Positions 1-7,392 of a DNA stretch of 7,653 nt are shown here, one piece after another. This stretch comes from Deltaproteobacteria bacterium (GTDB taxonomy: Bacteria > Bdellovibrionota > FAC87 > UBA2466), in contig JABMMY010000344.1 in NCBI GenBank assembly GCA_013205415.1, positions 1 through 7,653 on the forward strand. Direction: 5' to 3'. The translations under genes and the position numbers were made by a program. Numbering within the stretch: the first letter of the stretch is position 1; each line of letters opens with the position of its first letter. Below the pieces are notes generated by a model. That model made no database searches and had not been told where the DNA came from. It saw only the letters and a program-made list of their open reading frames with translations.

Positions 1-666
1 GGTCTCACCAAAGAAGGTCTTACTTTTAGCTGCCATTAAAAAGGCAACGTAGGGACCTGCAGTTAAGTAGGGCACCACATCCCCTTGCAAAAAACCCACT
101 TTGATTAACAATGGTAAATCTAAGTAATTTAAACCGAGGGAGGTTGAGCTCTCCTCATAACCCTTTTGGCTAAAACCTAGACCTGGCTGCAATGAAAACG
201 TTCCATACCCAATCGGAATTTCCAAAAACAATCCTAAGCTCATTCCTTTTTTCCAATCGCTCTCTGTCACATTAGGATCGATACTCAAATCCCCGAGAAC
301 CAATCCTCCTCCAAGCCCCAAAACCAACCCTCTCTTGGCCGCTTTTTCTGTGGCTGATTTATTTCTTTTGTTATCGGAGTTAACTTTATCTAAGGGTTCT
401 ACCATCGTAACGGTATCGCCAATCTCAACGGCTAAAGCAGGTGCTTCCATTTTGCATATAGCACCTTCAGTTTTTACCTTCACTACTATTCCGCAGAAAC
501 GTTCTCCATTTCTAGCATCGATACAAATTTTTTGTCCGATGACCCAGATATTATCAAGATCATTACTAATCGCTAAACTAGATCTATTTTTACTTAGCTT
601 TAGAACCTCAGCGCCAGATAAAAATGAGGAGATAAGAAAAATAACAAGCCCAATTATATTTTTCAT
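1..666 (-). CDS. Outer-membrane beta-barrel protein with SH3-like N-terminal domain (partial, C-terminus cut)
   Basis: An uninterrupted frame of 222 codons runs from ATG at 666 to the left edge, so the C-terminus is missing. Residues 1-19 are a signal peptide (MKN, then a hydrophobic core, then LSGA). Residues about 22-90 form a small beta-rich module with the pattern of bacterial SH3-like domains, ending in a VEIGDTV motif. A charged, Asn/Lys-rich linker (about 92-112) follows. From about 113 come Gly-rich amphipathic strands: a GLGGGLVLG stretch, a GMSLGLFLEIPIG strand, then YLDLPLLIKVGF and VPYLTAGPYV. The last two resemble the PorT / outer membrane protein beta-barrel family (OMP_b-brl type). 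The product is inferred to sit in the outer membrane with the SH3-like part in the periplasm; no ligand can be assigned. An AGGA ribosome-binding site (675-672) lies 5 nt before the ATG, which is 17 nt after the preceding stop, so it is probably co-transcribed with the ParB-like gene. The barrel call is fairly sure; the SH3 call is tentative. Confidence 0.8.
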   Translation of the reverse strand, partial: MKNIIGLVIFLISSFLSGAEVLKLSKNRSSLAISNDLDNIWVIGQKICIDARNGERFCGIVVKVKTEGAICKMEAPALAVEIGDTVTMVEPLDKVNSDNKRNKSATEKAAKRGLVLGLGGGLVLGDLSIDPNVTESDWKKGMSLGLFLEIPIGYGTFSLQPGLGFSQKGYEESSTSLGLNYLDLPLLIKVGFLQGDVVPYLTAGPYVAFLMAAKSKTFFGET

Positions 667-683
667 AGTTTTCCTGTTTTTGT

Positions 684-1493
684 TTAATGTGAAATATTAG
701 ATTCTATATTTTCTAATACTTTAACACATTGACTCGCCGGTTTTTTAATAAAGCCTGGTAGGTCCGATTTATCCGCTTTTTTTATCCACACTATCGCCTC
801 CTTTAGGATTCGTTCATAGTCCTTTGGGGTGAGGGTTGGCGTGATTTTAATATGTTTTCTGAGGTAGTCTGCAACAACAAATTCTTGAAAGGGCAGATCA
901 TCACTTTTTTGAATAATCCCCTCCTTTTTTAAGAGCCATACTACACTTCGAAAGGGTGAATCTTTTAAGGAGGATAATCTTTTAGGAAGGCTATTAAAGC
1001 TTTTTGTCCTGCCTTTTAAATCCTTTAAGTAAACAAAGGGCGGGGTACCTAATTCACCTTTTTTATTGCCATTTTTCATCGCCTGTTCAAATTCTTTGGG
1101 CGTTAACTCATTCCACTCTTTGATGACCTCTACATAAAACGAGATATTTCGAAATCTTTTATCACTTTTTATTAACCCATCTAAAGCCTTAGCATGATGA
1201 TGACCATCAACTAACCATTTGCTATTTTGCGGGCCAATAATTATTTTGCCGGACTTTTTTTTAAAATAATCACGAACAGCCTCTACCCCCTCATCGTTCA
1301 TTAGATCTTTTAATGTTTTAATATACGATTCTACTTCAAGCCTGCCATAAATAGCCTGAGTGGGATGAAGAAACTGGGGATTAATGGCTAATACCTCCCC
1401 TTTTTCATATTCCTTCTCATCACAAAATGAGGCAAAAGAAAAAAAACCTCCGACTATTAATAAAAGAAAGACCCATCTGTGGAGAGATTTCAT
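684..1493 (-). CDS. Exported ParB-like (ParB/Srx-fold, DGHH motif) protein
   Basis: The protein has 269 residues. Residues 1 to about 23 are a Sec signal peptide: basic start MKSLHRW, then a long Leu/Val/Phe core. Cys24 is preceded by Phe, so a lipobox is unlikely. The rest resembles the putative ParB-like nuclease family ParBc_2 (PF08857), with an HPTQ element near 43-46, a Gly-Pro strand at 87-88 and the hallmark DGHHH at 96-100. In the cytoplasmic ParB/Srx superfamily the equivalent region binds nucleotide or acts as a nuclease. No activity can be claimed here, and an exported location fits poorly with chromosome partitioning. Lys-rich helices fill the C-terminal half (about 130-265), with no recognisable helix-turn-helix. 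The ATG has only a distant AAGGA (13 nt upstream). It begins 18 nt after the dehydrogenase stop and is followed after 17 nt by the beta-barrel gene. Family call likely; function unknown. Confidence 0.75.
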   Translation of the reverse strand: MKSLHRWVFLLLIVGGFFSFASFCDEKEYEKGEVLAINPQFLHPTQAIYGRLEVESYIKTLKDLMNDEGVEAVRDYFKKKSGKIIIGPQNSKWLVDGHHHAKALDGLIKSDKRFRNISFYVEVIKEWNELTPKEFEQAMKNGNKKGELGTPPFVYLKDLKGRTKSFNSLPKRLSSLKDSPFRSVVWLLKKEGIIQKSDDLPFQEFVVADYLRKHIKITPTLTPKDYERILKEAIVWIKKADKSDLPGFIKKPASQCVKVLENIESNISH

Positions 1494-1511
1494 CTTGATT
1501 TCTATTTCCTT

Positions 1512-2943
1512 TTAATTTTTTGTTCTGAGGACGAGCATGCGAATTTCGGTCATGTCTTCCATTGCAAAACGAACGCCTTCTCTACCCAATCCACTTTCTT
1601 TGACTCCACCATAAGGCATGTTATCTACTCTCCAGGAGGGCACATCTCCGATCACAACCCCACCCACCTCTAATTCGTCCCACGCCTTCATCGATTTATA
1701 AATATCTCTAGTAAAAATTCCGGCCTGTAAGCCAAACTGACTTTGATTGGCCTCTTTTAATGCCTCATCAAAACTTGAAAATGGAGCCAGGATGGCAATA
1801 GGACCAAAGGCCTCCTCGGTACACACCCTCTCCATTGGTGAAACATTCTCTAGTAATGTTGCCTCTAACATTACCCCTTTTCGCTTTCCGCCACACAAAA
1901 GACGAGCCCCATTTTTAAGGGCAGAATTAATCCAGCCTTCAAGTCGTGTGGCCTCCTGTTCTGAGATCATGGGTCCAATAAAAGTAGATTCCTCTTTAGG
2001 ATTACCCATTTTTAATTTCTTGGTTTCTACTATGAGCTTGTCACGAAAAATATTATATATTTTTTCATGTACCAAAATTCGTTGCACACTAATACAGCTT
2101 TGACCCGATTGATAAAAAGCTCCAAATACCACGCGCTGAACTGCATCCTCAATGTCGGCATCTTCATCAATGATGACTGGAGCATTACCCCCCAGTTCTA
2201 AAACCACCTTTTTTTTTTCCTGCTCGTTTTTTTAAATCCCATCCTACAGAGGGAGATCCCGTAAAACTTAAAAGTTTAAAGCGCTCATCGGTAGTAAATA
2301 GATCGGCACCTTCACGATGACACGGTAAGATTGAAAAGGCCCCAAGAGGCAACTCAGTCTCCGCAAGCACCTCCCCAATGATTAAAGCGCCAAGCGGAGT
2401 TTTACTTGCCGGTTTTAAAACAAAGGGACAACCGGCTGCAATCGCAGGTGCTATTTTATGAGCGGCAAGATTCAAAGGAAAATTAAAGGGTGAAATAAAG
2501 GAACAGGGCCCAATAGGAACTCGCTTCCACATTCCAGTGTACCCTTTGGCTCTTGGAGAAATATCAAGTGTCATCACCTCCCCAATCACTCTCACCGATT
2601 CTTCAGCTGCAATTCGAAACGTATCTATCAAACGACCGACCTCTGCACGACTATCTTTTATCGGTTTGCCCGCTTCGACACACAGACTATACGCCAGTTC
2701 CTCCTCTCGTTCCTTAAAGCGATCGGCACAATAATTTAATACATTTTGTCGACTATAGGCTGGCATTTTTCTCATGGGCTCCACAGCCTCTACAGCCTTT
2801 GCAATGGCGAGATCAATAGCCTTGGCATCTGCCATCGCTACTCTTGTGGCAACTTCACCGGTAAATTTATCGGTGACCTCAAGATCGGAGTTAGGTTGTT
2901 GGGGTTTATTTGCTAAATAATAGGGATATTTATTTTTCAACAT
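1512..2943 (-). pseudogene. Aldehyde dehydrogenase (ALDH21-like), split by a one-base frameshift in an A10 tract
   Basis: This would be an NAD(P)+-dependent soluble enzyme oxidising an aldehyde to its acid. Two frames join at the ten-A tract at 2218-2209. The upstream part (2943 to about 2209) carries catalytic Asn154 in SPFNFP, Lys177 in LKPAS and the Rossmann-fold FTGS at 227-230. The downstream part (to 1512) carries general base Glu249 in LELGG, nucleophile Cys283 in GQSCIS, and the EAFGP and PYGGVKESG motifs. Removing one A gives a 476-residue protein of normal family length, with KKKVVLELGG running straight through. As read, translation ends eleven residues past the tract. Every key residue and the C-terminus are intact, so the lesion is very recent, a sequencing error, or bypassed by slippage. 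From remembered family consensus it is closest to the ALDH21-like subgroup (cd07147); the substrate cannot be deduced. It starts 18 nt after the acetolactate synthase stop. ATG 2943 is preferred over in-frame TTG 2955, which overlaps the ribosome-binding site. Confidence 0.85.
2209..2218 (-). repeat. Ten-A homopolymer at the aldehyde dehydrogenase frameshift
   Basis: The plus strand shows ten consecutive T, which is ten A in the mRNA, between GG and GGTGG. Nine A would restore the reading frame. It is the longest homopolymer I found. Eight-base runs inside other genes (1255-1262, 7168-7175, 7180-7187) do not disturb their frames. Confidence 0.9.
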
Positions 2944-2946
2944 GAG

Positions 2947-2953
2947 CCACCTC
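2947..2953 (-). promoter_or_regulatory. Ribosome-binding site of the aldehyde dehydrogenase (sets its start)
   Basis: The mRNA reads GAGGTGG, with GAGG ending 6 nt before ATG at 2943. The longer alternative begins at TTG 2955, whose last base is the first base of this site, and it has no comparable site of its own. This favours the ATG and a protein beginning MLKNKYPYY. Confidence 0.75.
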
Positions 2954-2961
2954 AAAAAACA

Positions 2962-4608
2962 TTAAATAGGACATGCAATATTGCCTAGTCGCTGAGTTAA
3001 AAGCGCATTTTCTCTATAATCGATCGGAATCACAATTAGACAGGGAACCTTCAGTGAAAAAGCTTTATTAAGTGCAGGAGCTAAATCGATTGCATTATTA
3101 ATGCGCATTCCAACCCACCCAAAAGAATCGGCAAGCTTCACCCAATCAGGATTTCCAAAACTTAGCTCGGTATGTTTACCAAACTCATTATTTTGTTTCC
3201 ATTCAATGAGTCCGTATCCACCATCTTCCCAAACCATAGCTACAATATTAGCTCCAATGCGTTTGGCAGTTTCCATTTCCTGTACGTTCATTAAAAAACC
3301 GCCATCCCCACAAATCGCAATCACTTTACGATCGGGATAAACCATTTTTGCAGCAATCGCACCCGGCAAGGCAAATCCCATTGAGCAAAAGCCATTAGAA
3401 ATAAGGCAGGTATTAGGATCATCGGCTGCGTAATAGCGTGCCGTCCACATTTTATGAGCCCCGACATCGCTTAGTAAAATATCTGAGGGGCCCAGCGCCT
3501 GACGTACATCCCAAAGTGCCTTTTGCGGACGAATGGTTCCTTCGGTACGATCATTTTTGTGTGCAGAAATCTCTTCAAACATTTGGGTTCGCACCAGCCC
3601 CTGTTGTTTTAAATCATAGTTAAGCTGTTTCCCTTTAATGCGTTCATTGAACATCCAAAGTGTGTGGGCGATATCGCCGACAATTTCCACCTTAGCAAGA
3701 TAATGAGCATCGATTTCAGCAGGTAAAAAATCGACATGAATAATCTGTTTGTCACCTTTAGAATTCCAAAGCCAGGGATGGTATTCTACTAAATCATAAC
3801 CAATACAGATCACCAGATCCGATGCATCTATGGCACAACTCACAATATCTTTCGCTTGTAATCCCACCGTATAAAGACATTGCGGGGAACTGCGAGGCAC
3901 AGCACCCTTTCCCATAAAGGTGCTGATCACACCTATGCCCGTTTGAGAGGCAAAAGCCTGTAGTTGCTGACTAGCTCTTTTGCGAATGGCACCGTTACCC
4001 GCTAAAATAATCGGACGTTTAGCATTTAGAATAAGAGCCATCGCCTTATCAATAATCTTGTTATCGGCGACAGGACGGCGTAATCGCTCGGGTGAAATGG
4101 GTAACTTTTCACTAGACAACTTCATAATATCTTCAGGCAACTCAATATGACAGGCCCCAGGTTTTTCAGTGGTGGCTAACTTAAATGCTTTTCGTACGAT
4201 CTCTGGAATATTATCTGGATGAACTACAGTAACGGCCCACTTGGTAATGGGCTTAAACATAGCCACTACATCCATGTGCTGATGGCTTTCCTTATGTTGC
4301 CGCTGCATTCCAGCCTGAGCCGTGATCACTACCATGGGAGCACGATCCATATTTCCGTCGGCAACCCCTGTCACAAGATTAGTCGCTCCAGGCCCTAAGG
4401 TCGCAAGGCATACACCCGCTTCACCAGTAAGGCGACCATAGACGTCGGCCATAAATGCAGCCCCCTGCTCGTGCCGCGTAAGAACAAATTTTATTGAAGA
4501 TTTCTCAAGTGCCATCATGAGATGGGCATTTTCTTCCCCGGGAACCCCAAAAATAGTAGTCACACCTTCTCGTTCAAGACAGGACACAAATAGTTCAGCT
4601 GTAGTAAT
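2962..4608 (-). CDS. Acetolactate synthase, AlsS-like thiamine-diphosphate enzyme, probable AUU start
   Basis: It is predicted to condense two pyruvate molecules to 2-acetolactate in the cytoplasm using ThDP and Mg2+. The read from 4608 gives 548 residues. The pyrimidine-binding domain (about 1-170) has IFGVPGEEN and catalytic Glu47 in RHEQGAAF. The central domain spans about 185-330. The PP-binding domain (about 370-530) has GDGG at 434-437 and ends its Mg2+/ThDP motif with Glu-Asp (461-462) before GGYG, where anabolic enzymes usually have Asn-Asn or Asn-Asp. The HKESHQHMD...PITKW segment resembles catabolic AlsS rather than FAD-dependent IlvB, and no small regulatory subunit is encoded nearby. 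The first ordinary start in frame is GTG 4587. It lacks a ribosome-binding site and would drop the conserved first helix (TTAELFVSCLEREGV). An in-frame stop lies at 4632-4630. AUU at 4608, 9 nt after AGGAG, fits best. The call as an acetolactate synthase is strong; the exact start is less sure. Confidence 0.85.
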   Translation of the reverse strand: MTTAELFVSCLEREGVTTIFGVPGEENAHLMMALEKSSIKFVLTRHEQGAAFMADVYGRLTGEAGVCLATLGPGATNLVTGVADGNMDRAPMVVITAQAGMQRQHKESHQHMDVVAMFKPITKWAVTVVHPDNIPEIVRKAFKLATTEKPGACHIELPEDIMKLSSEKLPISPERLRRPVADNKIIDKAMALILNAKRPIILAGNGAIRKRASQQLQAFASQTGIGVISTFMGKGAVPRSSPQCLYTVGLQAKDIVSCAIDASDLVICIGYDLVEYHPWLWNSKGDKQIIHVDFLPAEIDAHYLAKVEIVGDIAHTLWMFNERIKGKQLNYDLKQQGLVRTQMFEEISAHKNDRTEGTIRPQKALWDVRQALGPSDILLSDVGAHKMWTARYYAADDPNTCLISNGFCSMGFALPGAIAAKMVYPDRKVIAICGDGGFLMNVQEMETAKRIGANIVAMVWEDGGYGLIEWKQNNEFGKHTELSFGNPDWVKLADSFGWVGMRINNAIDLAPALNKAFSLKVPCLIVIPIDYRENALLTQRLGNIACPI

Positions 4609-4617
4609 GGGGGATAA

Positions 4618-4622
4618 CTCCT
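4618..4622 (-). promoter_or_regulatory. Ribosome-binding site upstream of the proposed AUU start of acetolactate synthase
   Basis: AGGAG in the mRNA is followed by a 9-nt spacer and AUU at 4608-4606. It is the only good Shine-Dalgarno sequence near the 5' end of this gene. No ATG, GTG or TTG in the enzyme's frame lies at a workable distance from it; GTG 4587 is 30 nt away. A 14-codon frame (ATG 4639 to TGA 4595) spans the site and could couple translation, but it has no clear site of its own. Confidence 0.55.
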
Positions 4623-4676
4623 GTAAAATTTACCTTCATTAATTTTACTTCAGAATTATAAATCTACCAACTCTCT

Positions 4677-5843
4677 TCATTTTTTCTTAGATCTTAAATC
4701 TAAATAAACGGCCAAGATAATGACCAATCCTTTAAACACCTTTTGATAGTGTTCACTCACTCCTACGAGACTCATTCCGTTATTTAAAATTCCCATTATG
4801 AGAACACCCAGCACCGTGCCGCCAATAGTCCCGATACCTCCCATGAGACTAGTTCCCCCAATAACCACCGCAGCAATCGCGTCAAGCTCACCCAATTCTC
4901 CAGCTGAAGGCACCGCGCCGTTCACTCTTGCAGAATCCATCACTCCGGCAAGCCCGGCTAAACAACCCATGATGAAATAGGTAACCCATAGCGTTTTAGC
5001 CACAGGAACCCCCGATAGTTCTGCAGCCTCTGGGTTTCCTCCGATGGCATAAATAAAACGACCTAATCGTGTGTACTTTAAAATAAAAATTCCACTCAAA
5101 GCACAGATGACAGAAATAAAAACCATGTACGGAATACCACGGTAATTACAAAAAATATAAATACCTCCACCACAAAGGGCTAAATTGGCTGCCAATGTTT
5201 TTATCAATTCAGGTACGGTGATTGTTTGTTGAAACCACTGCCAAAAAAGAAAGAGCGTCACGCCAATTCCTACTATCGATAACAAAATCAGACTCGAGTC
5301 AGCAGGCAAATAGTCGGAGCTTAGTTTGCCTAAAGTATCACCCAGCGGAGCCACCGCCTGTGCAGAGGAGATGATTAGTGTGAGGCCTCGACAAATCACC
5401 ATCATTCCCAACGTCACAATGAAAGGGGTAATCTTCAATCGGCTCACTGCAATTCCTGTAGTCCCCCCAGAAAAACCCCCTACACAAATCGCCAAAACAA
5501 AGGAGAGAACAGCTCCACTCACACCCATCCCTGACCACTGCCAATGGACCTGAGAAATAGCCGCCGTCATCCCAGATAGAGCCAAAACACTTCCCACAGA
5601 CAAATCGATACCCGAGGTTAAAATCACTAACGTCATTCCCACTGCCAGGGTTAAATTAACGCAAATCTGACGGGATAAATTGCTTAAATTTCTTGGAGTG
5701 ATAAAAGAGCCACCACTCCAATAATCAAAAACTAGCGCACAAAGAATAATAACTCCGATAGGAATGAGATCTCGCTGATAGCTGCGCCAATTAATTTCAG
5801 TCGATCTGTTCTTCATACTAATTTTCTCAATGAGAACTTCCAT
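4677..5843 (-). CDS. xylH: Sugar ABC transporter permease, XylH-like
   Basis: This inner-membrane permease of a CUT2 (ribose/xylose-type) importer probably carries D-xylose or a similar sugar with the two neighbouring products. It has 388 residues, matching XylH (about 390) rather than the shorter RbsC (about 320). Roughly ten hydrophobic segments are visible, starting at about 28-42. Family signatures are TSGIDLSVGSVLALSG (76-91), the cytoplasmic IGGNPEAAELSG loop (267-278) that should contact the ATPase, and a Gly-rich GELDAIAAVVIGGTS stretch (318-332). The extra hydrophobic section around 185-255 is the XylH-type insertion. ATG 5843 overlaps the end of xylG by 17 nt and has a good AGGGGA site 5 nt upstream. 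An internal ATG at 5816 has a weaker site and would remove nine residues. Substrate specificity rests on family resemblance only. Confidence 0.9.
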   Translation of the reverse strand: MEVLIEKISMKNRSTEINWRSYQRDLIPIGVIILCALVFDYWSGGSFITPRNLSNLSRQICVNLTLAVGMTLVILTSGIDLSVGSVLALSGMTAAISQVHWQWSGMGVSGAVLSFVLAICVGGFSGGTTGIAVSRLKITPFIVTLGMMVICRGLTLIISSAQAVAPLGDTLGKLSSDYLPADSSLILLSIVGIGVTLFLFWQWFQQTITVPELIKTLAANLALCGGGIYIFCNYRGIPYMVFISVICALSGIFILKYTRLGRFIYAIGGNPEAAELSGVPVAKTLWVTYFIMGCLAGLAGVMDSARVNGAVPSAGELGELDAIAAVVIGGTSLMGGIGTIGGTVLGVLIMGILNNGMSLVGVSEHYQKVFKGLVIILAVYLDLRSKKK

Positions 5844-7377
5844 TTTCTTCCCCTGCCGCCAACGACATTATTTTTTCTTGTGTTAATTGATAGTTCACTA
5901 ATTCACCCATGGCTTTTCCCTCTCGCAATACTAAAATGCGGTCGCTTAAAGATAACAGTTCTGGCAACTCTGAAGACACCAGTACTACAGCCATCCCCAA
6001 CGATGATAACTCTCTTATGATTTCGTATATTTCCTCTTTAGCACCCACATCAACTCCACGAGTCGGTTCATCAAGCATTAAAACCTTCGGAGAAAGAGCC
6101 ACTACCTTTCCGAGCAATACCTTTTGTTGATTGCCACCACTTAAAACTTTAACTGGATTTTTAGAATCACTACATTTGATTCCCATTTTTAAAATTAGTT
6201 TCTGAACTCGCTCTTTTTCTAATGAAAGCTTTAAGATTCCAGTAGGGTGAATATCGCTATCGAGCGTTGCAATAGTGAGATTAAAATCGATGGCATGTTC
6301 CAAAAACAGTCCATCCTTTTTTCTATCCTCCGGAACAAAGGTGACCCTGTCCTTCATTGCCTCGCTTAGACTTCGCCAATTTGTAGTTCGGCCTTCAAAA
6401 ATAATCTCTCCCGTTCTCACTCCTGGATGAATTCCTAAAATGGATCTTAAAAGTTCACTTCTTCCAGAGCCCATCAATCCTGAAATCCCAAAAACCTCGC
6501 CCGCCTTCACGTGGAAAGAAATATTTTCTAGTACCTTTCTTCCCTTGGTTTCTTGATGCGAAAGATTTTGAATAGAAAGAATAGTTTCACCCTGCACGGT
6601 ACGAGCTAGTCTCTCAGTTACCGTGAGTGGACGTCCCACCATCTCCCGAATAACTTCGCTGAAATTTGTCTCCCCTTTATTTAAATTTTTTACAGCCTGA
6701 CCATCTCTGAGCACAATAATACGATCTGCTAATTCAAAAACTTCGTCTAGTTTATGAGAAATATAAATGAAGGTCATTTTATGGCGCATTCGCTTAATGA
6801 CCTTAAAAAGAGTCTCTACCTCTACCTGCGATAATGCCGAGGTGGGTTCGTCTAAAATTAAAAGCCTAGCCTTATGATGAAAAGCTCTAGCTATTTCTAC
6901 TAACTGCCGCTGCGCTACACTGAGGTCTTCAACTAAACTCCTGACCGCAACGTCAAACCCCAGATCGTTCATCAAGGTTTGCGCTTTTTCATAAATAGTC
7001 TCCCAATGAACTCTTTGAAAAAGACGGTTAGAGGGGGTTCCATCATAGGGATATGATTCTGTAAGAAAAAGATTTTCTGCAACACTTAGTTTAGAAAAAA
7101 GACAAAGCTCTTGATGAATAATTGAGATTCCACTTTTTCTTCCCTCAATCGGCGTTTTGAGAGACAGTTTTTTTTGATTAAAAAAAACCTCCCCACCATA
7201 GCTACCTAGTGGCCACACGCCACTTAAAATTTTCATTAAGGTGGATTTACCCGCTCCATTTTCTCCCACTAAAGCAATACATTCCCCTTCAAATATTTCA
7301 AAACTCACATCTCGAAGTGCAAAAATCCCATCGAAGGATTTACTCACCTTGGAAATAGATAGAAGAGGGGAATTCAT
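5827..7377 (-). CDS. xylG: Sugar ABC transporter ATPase with two nucleotide-binding domains, XylG-like
   Basis: This cytoplasmic ATPase powers sugar import by the XylFGH complex. At 516 residues it has the usual length for fused two-domain CUT2 ATPases (RbsA, XylG, MglA). Domain 1 has Walker A GENGAGKST (38-46), Q-loop HQEL (88-91), signature LSVAQRQ (152-158), Walker B LLILDEP (172-178) and an H-loop at ISHKLDE (206-212). Domain 2 has the degenerate Walker A GLMGSGRSE (300-308), with Arg in place of Lys as is normal for this family, then signature LSGGNQQ (412-418) and Walker B VLMLDEP (432-438). The domain 2 switch position reads SSELPE instead of SHxxxE, also typical. The GSYGGEV segment at 58-64 recalls XylG. 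It begins 15 nt after the xylF stop, with AAGG 12 nt upstream of the ATG, and overlaps xylH by 17 nt, suggesting translational coupling. Confidence 0.92.
   Translation of the reverse strand: MNSPLLSISKVSKSFDGIFALRDVSFEIFEGECIALVGENGAGKSTLMKILSGVWPLGSYGGEVFFNQKKLSLKTPIEGRKSGISIIHQELCLFSKLSVAENLFLTESYPYDGTPSNRLFQRVHWETIYEKAQTLMNDLGFDVAVRSLVEDLSVAQRQLVEIARAFHHKARLLILDEPTSALSQVEVETLFKVIKRMRHKMTFIYISHKLDEVFELADRIIVLRDGQAVKNLNKGETNFSEVIREMVGRPLTVTERLARTVQGETILSIQNLSHQETKGRKVLENISFHVKAGEVFGISGLMGSGRSELLRSILGIHPGVRTGEIIFEGRTTNWRSLSEAMKDRVTFVPEDRKKDGLFLEHAIDFNLTIATLDSDIHPTGILKLSLEKERVQKLILKMGIKCSDSKNPVKVLSGGNQQKVLLGKVVALSPKVLMLDEPTRGVDVGAKEEIYEIIRELSSLGMAVVLVSSELPELLSLSDRILVLREGKAMGELVNYQLTQEKIMSLAAGEENGSSH
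5849..5854 (-). promoter_or_regulatory. Ribosome-binding site of xylH inside the end of xylG
   Basis: AGGGGA lies 5 nt before ATG 5843 and within the last codons of xylG. It supports the longer permease start and coupled translation of ATPase and permease. Confidence 0.6.
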
Positions 7378-7392
7378 GAGTGGGAGATGCCT

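Noticed and set aside
335..700. Plus-strand frame of 121 codons near the left edge
   Set aside because: It lies antisense to the outer-membrane barrel gene, which has a signal peptide, a ribosome-binding site and family motifs. The plus-strand product has no recognisable features.
2209..2233. Programmed -1 ribosomal frameshift of dnaX type at the A tract
   Set aside because: A -1 shift leads to the third frame, not the one encoding the LELGG half. Only loss of one A, or a +1/-2 shift, restores the enzyme.
2944..2955. TTG start at 2955 for the aldehyde dehydrogenase
   Set aside because: It overlaps the GAGGTGG ribosome-binding site of ATG 2943 and has no site of its own.
4655..4660. TATAAT as a promoter -10 box ahead of acetolactate synthase
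   Set aside because: No acceptable -35 hexamer lies 16-18 nt upstream, and such hexamers occur by chance in AT-rich spacers.
5338..5544. 68-codon minus-strand frame inside xylH
   Set aside because: It is an alternative frame of the permease coding sequence; the product is Cys/Gly-rich with no family resemblance, and xylH is intact here.
7168..7187. T8 and A8 runs forming an inverted repeat within xylG
   Set aside because: They encode Phe-Phe and Lys-Lys codons in a well-conserved open frame and are explained by codon use in an AT-rich gene.
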